Positions 25,786 through 35,395 of a DNA stretch of 63,958 nt are shown piece after piece. The notes under the pieces are model-generated. The model made no database searches. It was given only the letters and a program-made list of their open reading frames with translations, and was not told the DNA's origin. This DNA comes from Bacteroidota bacterium (GTDB lineage: Bacteria; Bacteroidota; Bacteroidia; Bacteroidales; F082), in the NCBI GenBank assembly GCA_024279935.1, contig JAJRQZ010000147.1:1-63958 (forward strand). Reading direction: 5' to 3'. The position numbers were made by a program, and so were the translations under genes. How positions within the stretch are numbered: position 1 is the stretch's first letter; each line of letters opens with the position of its first letter.

Positions 25786-27240
25786 ATGATTAAACGATTA
25801 TCCCTTATGTTGCTAATCTTTGGGCTGTTGTCGCAGTATTGTTTCAACCAGATCCCTTATAATTCCCGCTATCTTGAATCTGTTTTCCCTGCGATTCAAA
25901 TAAGCGAAAACATCGTTTACGGGAATGCTGAAGCTTTGAATTTTCCTTATCTGGACGAAAACAACACTTCGCCACAAGATTTATTGATGGATATTTACTG
26001 GCCTGTTGGTGATACCCTTGCTTATCGACCTGCGATTGTTTGCGCCCATTCGGGTGCCTTTGTCTCAGGAAGCAAGGATGTTGACGATATGGTGGCTTTC
26101 TGTGATTCGATGGCTCACAGAGGATATGTGGCTGCAAGTATTGATTACCGTTTAGGCATGAATATCTTTAGTGGTCCCAGTTCTGTTCGTGCTGTTTACC
26201 GAGGCGTTCAGGACGGAAGGGCAGCGATACGTTTTTTAAAGGAAAATGCCGACGTTTATGGTATCGACACAAATAATGTTTATTTGCTTGGTAGCAGTGC
26301 AGGCGGCTATATCGCTCAACAAGATATGTTTATGGACACCGAGGCGGAAAGACCTCCCGAAACTTATATGTCGCCAGACCTGGGATGCCTGGACTGCTCA
26401 GGAAATAATTATAGTCGCTTGGGCAAGGCTGACGGGATAATGGCCCTTTGGGGTGCTTTGCAGGATACGAATTTCATCGTTACAAGCGACACCCTACCTG
26501 TTTTCTTGGCCCATGGCACTGCCGACGAAACAGTTCCTTTTAATTATGGCAGTGCGTTCGGCAACGATGCTTCCCCCCCAACCTACGGTAGTGGCCTTGT
26601 TGCCGAAAGATTGGAAAACTTGAACAATCCTGCCGAAACATATTTTGTGATTGATGAAGGCCATGAGTTTTATGGTACGAATAACGGGAATTGGGATGAC
26701 GGCCCCAATGAGTATTGGGACACGGTTTTTAACAAAGTTGAGGCTTTTAGCTATGATATACACAAACCAGTTGCAGGCTTTTCCTTGACAGCTATTGAAA
26801 ATGTTGTAATGTTCGAAGATACAAGCAAAGGCTCCACTTATTGGTATGGGGATTTTGGCGATGGTTATTATAGCAACGAGGAAAACCCGATACATGAATA
26901 TGCAAGCCCGGGGGATTTTCTCCCTATACAGTTTGTTTCCAACGATTTGTTGAGCTGGGATACTGCATCCGCTTTTGTTGCAAGCTGGGTGGGTATAGAA
27001 AAAAACAAAGCCTTGCTTTTTGAGGTTTTCCCGAATCCAGCAAGCAAGTTTATTAGGGTTAAAAATAATTCCCACACCAAAATGACATTTCGTTTGCTGA
27101 GCCCGAACACCGGGCTTGTTATGTCGGTAAACGTTATGGGCGGACAAATAAAAACATTGGATGTAAATTTATTGAAGCCGGGCTTTTATTTTTTCTATGA
27201 TGAAAACTCGGGGAGGGGAATCAAGTGGATTAAGCAATAA
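25786..27240 (+). CDS. Secreted alpha/beta-hydrolase (esterase-like) with PKD and T9SS sorting domains
   Basis: 484 residues with a signal peptide. The hydrolase domain (~35-320) shows an oxyanion-type segment CAHSGAFVSG and the nucleophile Ser171 in LLGSSAGGY. Asp247 (HGTADETVPF) and His293 (DEGHEFYG) complete a plausible catalytic triad. A short PKD-like domain follows (~325-395), then a type A T9SS sorting domain from VFPNPASKFIRVKN to the C-terminus. Family knowledge: such enzymes cleave carboxyl esters, including acetyl or feruloyl groups on polysaccharides. The substrate is not readable here and no CAZyme locus surrounds it. All three triad residues are present, so it should be active. 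Confidence 0.88.
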   Translation: MIKRLSLMLLIFGLLSQYCFNQIPYNSRYLESVFPAIQISENIVYGNAEALNFPYLDENNTSPQDLLMDIYWPVGDTLAYRPAIVCAHSGAFVSGSKDVDDMVAFCDSMAHRGYVAASIDYRLGMNIFSGPSSVRAVYRGVQDGRAAIRFLKENADVYGIDTNNVYLLGSSAGGYIAQQDMFMDTEAERPPETYMSPDLGCLDCSGNNYSRLGKADGIMALWGALQDTNFIVTSDTLPVFLAHGTADETVPFNYGSAFGNDASPPTYGSGLVAERLENLNNPAETYFVIDEGHEFYGTNNGNWDDGPNEYWDTVFNKVEAFSYDIHKPVAGFSLTAIENVVMFEDTSKGSTYWYGDFGDGYYSNEENPIHEYASPGDFLPIQFVSNDLLSWDTASAFVASWVGIEKNKALLFEVFPNPASKFIRVKNNSHTKMTFRLLSPNTGLVMSVNVMGGQIKTLDVNLLKPGFYFFYDENSGRGIKWIKQ

Positions 27241-27305
27241 TATATAGATATTCAGGAGAGTACATTGTTAATTCCATAAAGGGGTCATTCAAATAACCCG
27301 ATAAA

Positions 27306-29291
27306 TCAATCGATTTTTCTCAAAACAATAGCAGTTCTGCTTGGCAAATATAGTTTCAGGCGGACAATTCCGTTTTCTGATTGGGTTTTGTGCAACATAT
27401 CGTTGTCGTTTAAACTAGCACCTCCAAATTTGCCGTTGTCGGAATCGAGCACAATTTTATAAATACCGGGATCGGTTTCAAAACCATAATCGGTAAACGA
27501 TGCGGATGGATTGAAATTAAATGCAAATATCAGCTTCCCCCGTTTAAAAGCCATTACTGCGTCTGGGGTGTTTTGTGTTATGCCCAATGGTTTGTGGCTC
27601 AGGACGTCCTCGTCCTTGATCAGATTAACCATAGCTTTGTCAAACTCGTTTAAAAAGTAGTACTTTAGTTTTTTGTTATCGGCCAGTTCCCATTGTCTCC
27701 GGGCATAGGCATAACTCCAGTCGTTACCTTCCCTTGGGAAGTCGATCCACTCGGGATGGCCGAATTCGTTGCCCATAAAGTTGAGGTAGCCGCCGCCTGC
27801 GGTTGAAATAGTGACGAGCCTTATCATTTTGTGTAGGGCAATACCTCTTTCCACAATTAAATTTTTGTCGGTTACCTGCATGGATGTGTACATAAGCTTG
27901 TCGATAAGCCGGAAGATAATTGTCTTGTCGCCTACCATTGCCTGGTCGTGGCTCTCGGCATAGCTTATCGTACGTTCGTCTTCCCTTTTGTTAGTTAGCT
28001 GGTGGTAAAGCTCACCCATGTCCCATTCTTCATCTTTCTTCTCCTTGATGGTTTTAATCCAATAGTCGGCAACACCCATCGACATTCGGAGATCGAAACC
28101 GGTTCCCCCGTCTTCAATAGGCGAGGCAATGCCCGGCATGCCGCTCACATCTTCGGCAATTGTAATTGCATCGGTGTTGATTTCGTGTGTAAGTATGTTT
28201 GCCAGAGTCAGATAAGTTAAAGCATCCTCGTCCTGCTCTCCGTTAAAATACATTTCGTAGTCAACAAAATCGATACCCAGTCCGTGATGATCGTAAATCA
28301 TGCTTGTTACGCCATCGAACCTGAAACCGTCAAAATGAAACTCTTCCAGCCAGTATTTACAGTTTGATAACAGGAAGTTTATCACCTCATCTTTTCCATA
28401 ATTAAAGCATCTCGAATCCCAAACAGGATGATCTCCCTTTGTTCCCCCATGAAAATACTGGTAATCGGTGCCGTCGAATTTTGCCAGGCCTTCTGTTTCA
28501 TTCTTTACGGCATGCGAATGCACTATGTCCAATACCACTGCGATTCCCATCTCATGGGCTTCGTCAATAAGCCGTTTCAATTCTTCGGGCGTTCCAAATC
28601 GCGACGAAGGAGCAAAAAAATTAGAGACCTGATATCCGAACGACCCATAATAAGGATGTTCCTGTATGGCCATTAACTGAATAGCATTATAACCAAGCTT
28701 AGCGATTCGTGGCAATACATTTTTCCTGAATTCATCGTAAGATCCAACTTTAAGCTCATTGGTGGCCATGCCGATGTGGGCTTCATAAATCAGCGGGTTT
28801 TCAATTTTAATTGATGAGTTGTTTTTCCATCGATAAGTGTTTTTTGGATTCCAAACCTGAGCCGAGAAAATTTTGGTTTTTTCGTCCTGGACAACTCTTC
28901 GGCAATAAGCCGGAATACGTTCGTTACTTCCTGTTCCCCAGTTGATAAGCAATTTATAAAGCATGCCATGCTTTAAGTTGTTTAGCGGGATTTCCACTTC
29001 CCAATTTCCATTTTCAAGTTTGAGAAGCTTATATTTTTCGAGAGGTTTCCAGTCGGAAAGATCACCAATTAAATATATTGATTGGGCATTTGGAGCCCAT
29101 TCCCGAAAAACCCAGGACTTTTCATTGCGATGAAGCCCATAATAAAGATGTGCATTTATTGATTTAGAAAGCAAAAAGCTGCCCTTGGTGATATCTTTGA
29201 GTTTCGATTTTATTTTATCAGAACGCCTTGTAATTATAGAGCTAAATGGCTGTAGCCAAGAATCGTTTTCTACTAATTTAAGTGATGACAT
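27306..29291 (-). CDS. glgB: 1,4-alpha-glucan branching enzyme
   Basis: 661 residues. An N-terminal CBM48-type domain (~45-140, FREWAPNAQSIYLIGDLSDW) precedes the GH13 barrel. The catalytic nucleophile is Asp326 in DGFRFDGVTSMIYDHHG and the acid is Glu380 in TIAEDVSGMPG; SHDQAMVGDKT supplies the later conserved Asp. A C-terminal beta domain ends the protein. It forms alpha-1,6 branches in glycogen. The sequence is of the compact form closer to eukaryotic branching enzymes, as seen in several Bacteroidota. No other glycogen genes are adjacent. Confidence 0.95.
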   Translation of the reverse strand: MSSLKLVENDSWLQPFSSIITRRSDKIKSKLKDITKGSFLLSKSINAHLYYGLHRNEKSWVFREWAPNAQSIYLIGDLSDWKPLEKYKLLKLENGNWEVEIPLNNLKHGMLYKLLINWGTGSNERIPAYCRRVVQDEKTKIFSAQVWNPKNTYRWKNNSSIKIENPLIYEAHIGMATNELKVGSYDEFRKNVLPRIAKLGYNAIQLMAIQEHPYYGSFGYQVSNFFAPSSRFGTPEELKRLIDEAHEMGIAVVLDIVHSHAVKNETEGLAKFDGTDYQYFHGGTKGDHPVWDSRCFNYGKDEVINFLLSNCKYWLEEFHFDGFRFDGVTSMIYDHHGLGIDFVDYEMYFNGEQDEDALTYLTLANILTHEINTDAITIAEDVSGMPGIASPIEDGGTGFDLRMSMGVADYWIKTIKEKKDEEWDMGELYHQLTNKREDERTISYAESHDQAMVGDKTIIFRLIDKLMYTSMQVTDKNLIVERGIALHKMIRLVTISTAGGGYLNFMGNEFGHPEWIDFPREGNDWSYAYARRQWELADNKKLKYYFLNEFDKAMVNLIKDEDVLSHKPLGITQNTPDAVMAFKRGKLIFAFNFNPSASFTDYGFETDPGIYKIVLDSDNGKFGGASLNDNDMLHKTQSENGIVRLKLYLPSRTAIVLRKID

Positions 29292-29337
29292 ATTGATTTT
29301 TTTAATCGTGATAAAAGAAAATCAAAGTGAATATTGA

Positions 29338-30111
29338 TTAGCCAATTAGGCCTTTAAGATCGTATAAACCAAACATTTGACCCGAAGTAAGTAAGATGAC
29401 CACAACAATAACCCATTTTATGAAATCAACGCCTTTGCTCACGGCCATTCGCGATGCGATAAAAGCGCCGCTCACACTGCCAATGGCAACTATAAAGCCA
29501 TAAAGCCAGTTTACCTGTCCGTAATAAATAAAAACAACCAGCGAAAAAGGAATATAAGCCAGGACTACGAATACCTTTATTGCATTGGCTTTTACAAGGT
29601 CGAAGCCTGCTCCCATAACAATGGCCGTAAGCAAGAAATAACCAACTCCCATGTGGATAAAACCCCCGTAAATTCCTATAAGAAAGAAAATCAAGTATGT
29701 TTTCCATGTAAATGGCTTGTTCTCTATTTGTACATTCCCGTAAATATATTTTTTAGGGTTGTAAAAAATAAACACGAGCATTATCAGCATCGTAACGCCG
29801 ATTGCTTTTTTAAAAATGTCCTCGTTTATGTCAACTGCAACAAAAGCACCTATTACGGAACCTATTGTTGCTGGTATGGCCAGTTTTATTGCTTTTCTGG
29901 TCTCCAATACTTTTTGTTGCCTGAAGCTTGTTGTTGCCGTTATGGTCTGGATAATTATACCTACCCTGTTGGTGCCGTTCGCAAGGGTAGGGGGCAGCCC
30001 CAAGGCCATCAGGATCGATAAGGAAATTATGCTCCCCCCCCCGGCGAGGGTATTAATAAAGCCGACCATCAGGCCGGCTGCTGTCAATAGTGCTATCTCA
30101 GAAATCGACAT
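29338..30111 (-). CDS. TSUP/TauE-SafE family membrane transporter
   Basis: 257 residues and about eight hydrophobic helices in two homologous halves. The first half carries NTLAGGGSIISLSILMALGL and LANGTNRVGI, the usual TSUP signature. Members move sulfite, sulfonates or related organic anions across the inner membrane; substrate cannot be told from sequence. It lies 3 bp after the hybrid kinase gene (stop 30115) on the same strand, so the two may share a transcript. A sulfur-compound role would fit the earlier sulfur operon, but there is no direct link. Confidence 0.9.
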   Translation of the reverse strand: MSISEIALLTAAGLMVGFINTLAGGGSIISLSILMALGLPPTLANGTNRVGIIIQTITATTSFRQQKVLETRKAIKLAIPATIGSVIGAFVAVDINEDIFKKAIGVTMLIMLVFIFYNPKKYIYGNVQIENKPFTWKTYLIFFLIGIYGGFIHMGVGYFLLTAIVMGAGFDLVKANAIKVFVVLAYIPFSLVVFIYYGQVNWLYGFIVAIGSVSGAFIASRMAVSKGVDFIKWVIVVVILLTSGQMFGLYDLKGLIG

Positions 30112-30114
30112 CGC

Positions 30115-31869
30115 TTACAAAATATTAAGTTTGATGAGCATTTTTTTAAGCTCTATCGGGTTGAAAGGCTTGCTCATAAACCCATCCATGCCGGTATCGA
30201 AACTTTTTTTGCGATCCTCTTTTGTCGCATTGGCTGTTAACGCTATTATCGGGGTTCTCTGTCTTTCGTTGTCTGCTTCCTCAATCTTTCTTATCTCTAT
30301 TGTTGAGTCAAAGCCGTTCATTACGGGCATTTGCAGATCCATTAAGATAAAGTCGTAAATGTTGTCTTTGTAAAATTCGACGGCTTGCAGCCCATTGTTC
30401 GCTATTTTGATATTGTAGCCTAACTGCTTGATGCTGAATTCAGTGATCTTTTGATTAACAAGGTTGTCTTCCGCAAGCAAAACATTAAGTTGTTCAGCGG
30501 AGTTTAGTTTGTCGTTGCTGTTGATTAAGTTTCTCTCCTTGGAGCTGCTGATTTTAAATTCTATCCAGAAGTCAGATCCGGTGCCAAAAACGCTTTTCAC
30601 GTTTATTTCGCCTTCAAGAATATCTATAAGTTTCTTGCATAGTGCAAGGCCGAGGCCGGTTCCCCCGTAAGTCCTTGTGGTTGTGGCGTCTATCTGATAA
30701 AAGCCATCGAACAAGCCCTTTAGGTTCTCTTGCTTGATTCCGATTCCCGTATCGGAAACCCGAATCTGCACGCTGTATTTGTTGTTTTTGCATTCAATCA
30801 CTGACGCAAAAATCTTCACGCTGCCGGCCTTGGTAAACTTAATGGCGTTTTTTGCGAGGTTTAACACGACTTGTTTTATCTTGTAGCTATCGCCATTTAC
30901 AATATCTGGAAAATCACCGGAAACAAATAAGCCGAACTCAAGGCCTTTTTCTTCGGCTTTTGCCTCGATAACATTCTTGATGTCGTTAAGCAGTTCCTTG
31001 AAACTAAAGTCATGATTTTCCAGTTCGGATTTCCCGGCTTCTATTTTCGAGAAATCTAGTATGTCGTTTACCAACGACAGCAGGCTGTCGGATGAGTTGA
31101 TAAGTATGTTTAAATAATCCTTTTGACTTTTGTTGAGATTCGTTTTTGTCAATATTTGCGACATTCCGATAATCCCGTTCAATGGCGTTCTTATCTCATG
31201 GCTTATATTTGCCAGGAACTGATTTTTGACTTTTGTTCCGGCTTCGGCAATCTGTTTGGCTTGCTGAAGTTGCAATTCATAATTGCGTTGCTCCGTGATG
31301 TTCCAGGAAACCCCGATAAGACCGATAATCTTGCCTTGCTCGCTTTTTACGGGGGCCAGGTTGGTTGTGAGCCAGTGGTCATCGCCATAGCGAATTATTT
31401 TCTCCTCGATATTATAAATGGCCTTGCCTGTCTTGATGACGTTTTTCTCGATCTCCGAATAGTCGAACGAAGACTTATATCCTTTTATGACCTCATGGAT
31501 GGTCTTGCCGATTATTTTCTCCATCTTCAACTCGGTGAAACGACAATAAGTTTTGTTCACCATCACATATCTGAGCGAAGTATCCTTAAAAAACACCAAA
31601 GCAGGAATCGTATTTAAGAGCGTATCAAGTTCCTCCGCCCTTTTCAATAGTTCTTTGTTGGCGCTTTTTAAGTCGTCGGATGTTTTGCTGAGCAACGAAA
31701 ACAATACGTTCTTGTCCTTGAGAGCCCTTTCGTGCCTGAAGTTATTGAAGGATTCGTTTTTCTCAACTTGTCTTAATAAGCCGATAATGGTATTTTTACG
31801 GGCGTTGAAATCGTCAAAATCCGTGATTTCGTTTAGAATCTGAATTATCTTATCGACTTCGTGGCTCAT
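30115..31869 (-). CDS. PAS hybrid histidine kinase with C-terminal receiver
   Basis: About 584 residues from the ATG at 31869, one base after the FIST gene stop; an upstream ATG in the FIST reading region is less likely. A coiled-coil start (~1-75) leads to a PAS domain (~80-195, FFKDTSLRYVMVNKTYCRFT), then HisKA with His224 in NISHEIRTPLNG, HATPase (DTGIGI, GLGLALCKKL) and a receiver domain (~465-584) with LMDLQMPVMNGFDS. No transmembrane helix is seen, so it is cytoplasmic. Tight coupling to the FIST protein suggests that FIST supplies the input. No output regulator is adjacent. Confidence 0.93.
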   Translation of the reverse strand: MSHEVDKIIQILNEITDFDDFNARKNTIIGLLRQVEKNESFNNFRHERALKDKNVLFSLLSKTSDDLKSANKELLKRAEELDTLLNTIPALVFFKDTSLRYVMVNKTYCRFTELKMEKIIGKTIHEVIKGYKSSFDYSEIEKNVIKTGKAIYNIEEKIIRYGDDHWLTTNLAPVKSEQGKIIGLIGVSWNITEQRNYELQLQQAKQIAEAGTKVKNQFLANISHEIRTPLNGIIGMSQILTKTNLNKSQKDYLNILINSSDSLLSLVNDILDFSKIEAGKSELENHDFSFKELLNDIKNVIEAKAEEKGLEFGLFVSGDFPDIVNGDSYKIKQVVLNLAKNAIKFTKAGSVKIFASVIECKNNKYSVQIRVSDTGIGIKQENLKGLFDGFYQIDATTTRTYGGTGLGLALCKKLIDILEGEINVKSVFGTGSDFWIEFKISSSKERNLINSNDKLNSAEQLNVLLAEDNLVNQKITEFSIKQLGYNIKIANNGLQAVEFYKDNIYDFILMDLQMPVMNGFDSTIEIRKIEEADNERQRTPIIALTANATKEDRKKSFDTGMDGFMSKPFNPIELKKMLIKLNIL

Positions 31870-31870
31870 A

Positions 31871-33016
31871 TTATTTATGGTTGTTTTTTTCGGTAAGCTT
31901 AACAAGGGTATAGGTTTGGTTGAAAAAATCGCATGAATTAGCGTTCCTTCCTATTTCCCCGTAAGTAAAAAAACCAATTACCGGTGCGTCCCATTTGTCG
32001 GCAGCGAATTTTATTTCCTGATTGACCATTGGTCCCAAAGCTAAATGACGGGCCATACATGAAAACAAGATAAATAAATCGGCTTCGGGATCTTGCTCGT
32101 GAAAAGACGCAAGCTTTGAGGTCGTTGTTTTAATGACCTCGAAACCCGGCGAACTGGAAAAGGTAACATAACTGCCTTTAGAAACGGAACCTGCAAAAAT
32201 CAACGATTTGTCCTCGCTGTTTATGCCGATGACGGCCCTGAGCGCCGTTTCACCGTTTTTTCTTTTGATCATCAACGGAAACTCAATGCCTATGGCCGGG
32301 AGTTCCTCGTCGGTAACGCTTAGGTAGCTTTTATAAACGTCCAATGCGGGCTCGTCATCAATCGTATAAACAATATTGCCATCCGAGCTTGTTATCCTTA
32401 AGTCGGCTCCCAGGCCTATCCAACCGCTGCTGGCAATACCCGAGACCTCAATTTTATCTTTGTTGAGAAGCAACAATATTGCACCGTCATCGAAAATTCC
32501 GTTTTCGGTGAAAACAAACGTCTTCTCGAATTTGGAATCATCGCCGGCAAGGCCGCCGAACATCACTAAATCGTTGCCATTTACCTCAACAATACCTTCC
32601 ACCATGGCCTGGCCATCAAGGATGAGCCCACTTGCTGCAATAATAACTGACGATTTGTTTTCGGAGTTGTGGATTTCATCGCCTAAAGATCTTCCAAAGT
32701 CATGAGATTTGAGATTGTTTCTTTCTCGGCTGATAATTGAAAAACCGTCAGCGGCTATATCCGTTATGGTGATCACGGCGGCCTTGTCCGAAACTGTTTC
32801 GTTGTTTTTGTCGAACAATAATTCGCCACAGCTGCTCGCCCCAAATAAGCTGATGCCTTTTTCCGCTAATGTTTTCATGACATGTTTAATTTTCATGTCA
32901 ACCGAGACAAAACAAAATGCAAGAGTTGGCTCAAAATCGATTTCTGATAACAGAATCTCCAGTTTATCCGGAAATTGCCCGGTAGATTTAAATGTAAATG
33001 AGGCCGAATTGATCAT
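31871..33016 (-). CDS. FIST-domain sensory protein
   Basis: 381 residues with FIST_N (~25-200: FGASSCGELLFD, GLILDGQAMVEGI, MFGGLAGDDSKFEKT) and FIST_C (~215-375: PLMIKRKNGETALRAVIGIN, FSCMARHLALGP, GFFTYGEIG). FIST proteins are proposed small-ligand sensors, possibly for amino acids, and are often encoded with histidine kinases or chemoreceptors. The stop is one base from the start of the hybrid kinase, so the pair are translationally linked and likely one signalling unit. The ligand is unknown. Confidence 0.92.
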   Translation of the reverse strand: MINSASFTFKSTGQFPDKLEILLSEIDFEPTLAFCFVSVDMKIKHVMKTLAEKGISLFGASSCGELLFDKNNETVSDKAAVITITDIAADGFSIISRERNNLKSHDFGRSLGDEIHNSENKSSVIIAASGLILDGQAMVEGIVEVNGNDLVMFGGLAGDDSKFEKTFVFTENGIFDDGAILLLLNKDKIEVSGIASSGWIGLGADLRITSSDGNIVYTIDDEPALDVYKSYLSVTDEELPAIGIEFPLMIKRKNGETALRAVIGINSEDKSLIFAGSVSKGSYVTFSSSPGFEVIKTTTSKLASFHEQDPEADLFILFSCMARHLALGPMVNQEIKFAADKWDAPVIGFFTYGEIGRNANSCDFFNQTYTLVKLTEKNNHK

Positions 33017-33127
33017 TATTTTCGCTTAATAGAACATCAAAGGTAAAAAAAAATCAAAATACCCGATAATTGTAGCTTATTAAGTTGCAAAACAGAAATT
33101 AAGAATGCTGAGCTGCCGGGACGGAGA

Positions 33128-34189
33128 TTAATCCCCATTTCCCTTTTTTTTGTTTTTAAGCGCATCCCATCCTTGTGCCTCTATGTCGATAGATTGGTCA
33201 TCAGTGGTTATAAGACGTTGACCGTCAGTATCATTAGTAATATAACCAATAACGGTTATATCATCGATGCTCTTGATCTTTTCGTAGTCTGCCTGACTGA
33301 TCGTAAATAAAAGCTCATAGTCTTCGCCACCATTTAGTGCGGCAATGGCCGGAACTATTTTAAACTCCTTGGCCATATCGAAAGTCATTTGGTCGATGGG
33401 GATCTTTTCCTCATAAATTACACATCCGGTTTTCGATCTTGTACAGATGTGCAGGATCTCGGATGCCAGCCCGTCGGAAATATCTATCATGGAGGTTGGA
33501 AGCAATTCGGCTTTCCCGAGTGCCTCAACAATATCGGTCCTCGCCTCGGGTTTTAAATGTCGCTGTAAGATATAATCGTTTCCGGCAAGTTCGGGTTGCA
33601 AATTGGGGTTGGCCTGAAATGCTCTTTTTTCTCTTTCAAGAACCAATAACCCCATATACGACGCACCCAAATCCCCTGAGACACAAATCAAGTCGTTGGG
33701 CTTGGCGCCTGAGCGGTAAACAACTTTTTCAGCATCAGCCTCCCCAATTACCGTAACTGAGATATGAAGGCCATGTGTGCTTGTGGTGGTGTCGCCACCA
33801 ACAAGATCCACACCATAGTTTTCGCATGCTTTTTTCAGGCCCGCATAAATTTCCTTTAGTGCTTCCAAAGTGAATTTGCTACTGACGGCCAGGCCAACTA
33901 TCATTTGCCTGGGCTTACCGTTCATAGCGGCCATATCCGAAAAGTTCACCACTGCCGCTTTATAGCCCAAATGCTTCAAGGGCATAAAGGTCATGTCGAA
34001 ATGAACGCCTTCGATAAGTAGATCCTTGGAAACAAGTATCCTCTTGTTTTCCGCATAGCCTAAAACAGCAGCATCGTCGCCTATGCCGAAAATCGTGCTT
34101 TCGTTTTTTGTCTTTATATCGTTTGTCAATTCGTCAATAAGGCCGAATTCCCCTAATTCTGAAAGGTTTGTGAGATTTTCTCCTGACAT
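33128..34189 (-). CDS. thiL: Thiamine-monophosphate kinase
   Basis: 353 residues. The AIR-synthase-like fold has the diagnostic FGIGDDAAVLGY segment near the N-terminus (metal and nucleotide binding), MAAMNGKPRQMIVGLAV, VDLVGGDTTTST, and DISDGLASEILHI in the C-terminal half. It phosphorylates thiamine phosphate to thiamine diphosphate with ATP in the last step of cofactor synthesis. No other thi genes are nearby and no TPP riboswitch is evident upstream. A TAnnTTTG box (34205-34212) lies 15 bp before the ATG. Confidence 0.95.
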   Translation of the reverse strand: MSGENLTNLSELGEFGLIDELTNDIKTKNESTIFGIGDDAAVLGYAENKRILVSKDLLIEGVHFDMTFMPLKHLGYKAAVVNFSDMAAMNGKPRQMIVGLAVSSKFTLEALKEIYAGLKKACENYGVDLVGGDTTTSTHGLHISVTVIGEADAEKVVYRSGAKPNDLICVSGDLGASYMGLLVLEREKRAFQANPNLQPELAGNDYILQRHLKPEARTDIVEALGKAELLPTSMIDISDGLASEILHICTRSKTGCVIYEEKIPIDQMTFDMAKEFKIVPAIAALNGGEDYELLFTISQADYEKIKSIDDITVIGYITNDTDGQRLITTDDQSIDIEAQGWDALKNKKKGNGD

Positions 34190-34204
34190 GTTTTAATTTT
34201 TTTG

Positions 34205-34212
34205 CAAAAGTA
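34205..34212 (-). promoter_or_regulatory. TAnnTTTG -7 box of thiL
   Basis: TACTTTTG on the minus strand, 15 bp before the thiL ATG, the same octamer as upstream of tatC. Confidence 0.6.
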
Positions 34213-34353
34213 GAAAATAAGCGGATATCGGGGATAATGGGGTGAGGATAATAAAAATAAATAATGCGACATCAAAGGTGCTTTTTTATCTGCCCCTTAA
34301 AAAATGTTAATAAAACTTGTGTAATTGAATTAAAAGCTGTTATTTTGCGAGCG

Positions 34354-34366
34354 AATACTAACTAAC
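34354..34366 (+). promoter_or_regulatory. Candidate TetR operator, copy 1 (AATACTAACTAAC)
   Basis: A 13-bp motif 10 bp before the TetR gene start. It is repeated exactly upstream of the MMPL exporter (35377-35389). It suggests autoregulation by the TetR protein. Confidence 0.6.
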
Positions 34367-34376
34367 ATAAAATAAA

Positions 34377-34952
34377 ATGCTGTCCGATAGGCAACAACAG
34401 ATAATAGAGGAATCGATTAACATTATCGATAAGAAGGGGATACAGGGCCTGACAATTAAAAACCTGTCGAAGGCCATTGGTATTTCAGAGCCGGGCATTT
34501 ATCGCCATTTTGAGAGCAAGACGGAAATACTGTTGAGTATTCTGAATAACTTTAAGGAGATGGCCGTACTGCTATCAGGCTTAATGGATGATTTTCAGGG
34601 AACTGCCATCGAAAAGATAGAGTTTTTGTTCATGCGCATGCTTGCGGTATTTTCCGAATCGCCTTCAATGGTTTCGGTGATTTTCTCTGAAGAAATTTTC
34701 AAGAATGAGGAATTGCTCAAGATAAAGATTACAGAAGTGTTAAACACCCACGGGAAAACCATTGACACTATAATATTAAAAGGCCAGGAGGAGAGGAATG
34801 TGAGAAACGACATCGACAGGGAAACTCTGGTCTTGATAATCATGGGCTCACTGAGGATGCTTGTTAAAAGATGGGATTTGAGCAATCATAGTTTTAATCT
34901 TGAAGCAGAAGGAAAAAAATTAATAGCGGGACTAAATAAAGTTCTTGCATAA
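34377..34952 (+). CDS. TetR/AcrR family transcriptional regulator
   Basis: 191 residues. The N-terminal TetR DNA-binding domain occupies ~1-55: QQIIEESINIIDKKGIQGLT followed by the turn-helix ISEPGIYRHFESKTEIL. The C-terminal ligand domain is all-helical and of no assigned subfamily. It is followed by a cupin gene (24 bp) and, after a terminator, by an MMPL/RND exporter. A 13-bp motif occurs upstream of both this gene and the exporter, so it most likely represses the exporter and itself until a hydrophobic ligand binds. The inducer is unknown. Confidence 0.93.
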   Translation: MLSDRQQQIIEESINIIDKKGIQGLTIKNLSKAIGISEPGIYRHFESKTEILLSILNNFKEMAVLLSGLMDDFQGTAIEKIEFLFMRMLAVFSESPSMVSVIFSEEIFKNEELLKIKITEVLNTHGKTIDTIILKGQEERNVRNDIDRETLVLIIMGSLRMLVKRWDLSNHSFNLEAEGKKLIAGLNKVLA

Positions 34953-34975
34953 AAAATAAACTAATACGATAAAAA

Positions 34976-35314
34976 ATGAAAGTAACACTAGTTTCGGAAA
35001 CTCCGATTAAAAACAATGTGCATCAGGTTGATGCCCGCATGATTTATAATGCCGAATCGGCACAGGCAGTTTATATGCAATTAAAACCGGGCGAAAGCTT
35101 AAAACCTCACATAACACCTGTTGATGTCTTCTTTTTTGTGATAGAGGGAAGCCCCGACGTTCTCATCGGCGAAGAAAAACAAAGGGTTGATGCAAACAGC
35201 TTGGTAGAAAGCCCAAAAGGCATTGCCCATTGTATTTATAATAATACTAATTCAATGGTGAGGATATTGGTAGTTAAAGCGCCGCGACCCACAACTGCAA
35301 CCAAGGTTTTGTAA
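34976..35314 (+). CDS. Small cupin-domain protein
   Basis: 112 residues forming one cupin barrel (QLKPGESLKPHITPVDVFFFVIEGSPDVLIGEE). His at the first cupin motif (KPHI) and a later His in GIAHCIYNN are metal-ligand candidates, but the usual H-x-H pair is incomplete, so the metal site may be partial. It follows the TetR gene by 23 bp, and a rho-independent terminator lies just downstream. It may bind the regulator ligand or modify it; this is inference. Confidence 0.85.
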   Translation: MKVTLVSETPIKNNVHQVDARMIYNAESAQAVYMQLKPGESLKPHITPVDVFFFVIEGSPDVLIGEEKQRVDANSLVESPKGIAHCIYNNTNSMVRILVVKAPRPTTATKVL

Positions 35315-35334
35315 ATGGCAAGGTGTTTAATTGC

Positions 35335-35358
35335 AAAAGGCTGTTCCAGCCTTTTTTT
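35335..35358 (+). terminator. Rho-independent terminator after the cupin gene
   Basis: A GGCTG-TTC-CAGCC hairpin preceded by AAAA and followed by seven T. It separates the TetR-cupin transcript from the MMPL gene. Confidence 0.88.
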
Positions 35359-35376
35359 AGACAAAAAAACATAGTT

Positions 35377-35389
35377 AATACTAACTAAC
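35377..35389 (+). promoter_or_regulatory. Candidate TetR operator, copy 2 (AATACTAACTAAC)
   Basis: Identical to 34354-34366, 6 bp before the MMPL exporter ATG. Here it overlaps a palindrome GTTAATACTAAC (35374-35385). It probably represses the exporter. Confidence 0.6.
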
Positions 35390-35395
35390 GATAAA

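Noticed and set aside
30115-31905. Start of the hybrid kinase at the upstream ATG (31905)
   Set aside because: It would overlap the FIST gene end by over 30 bp; the ATG one base after the FIST stop gives tight coupling and no odd extension.
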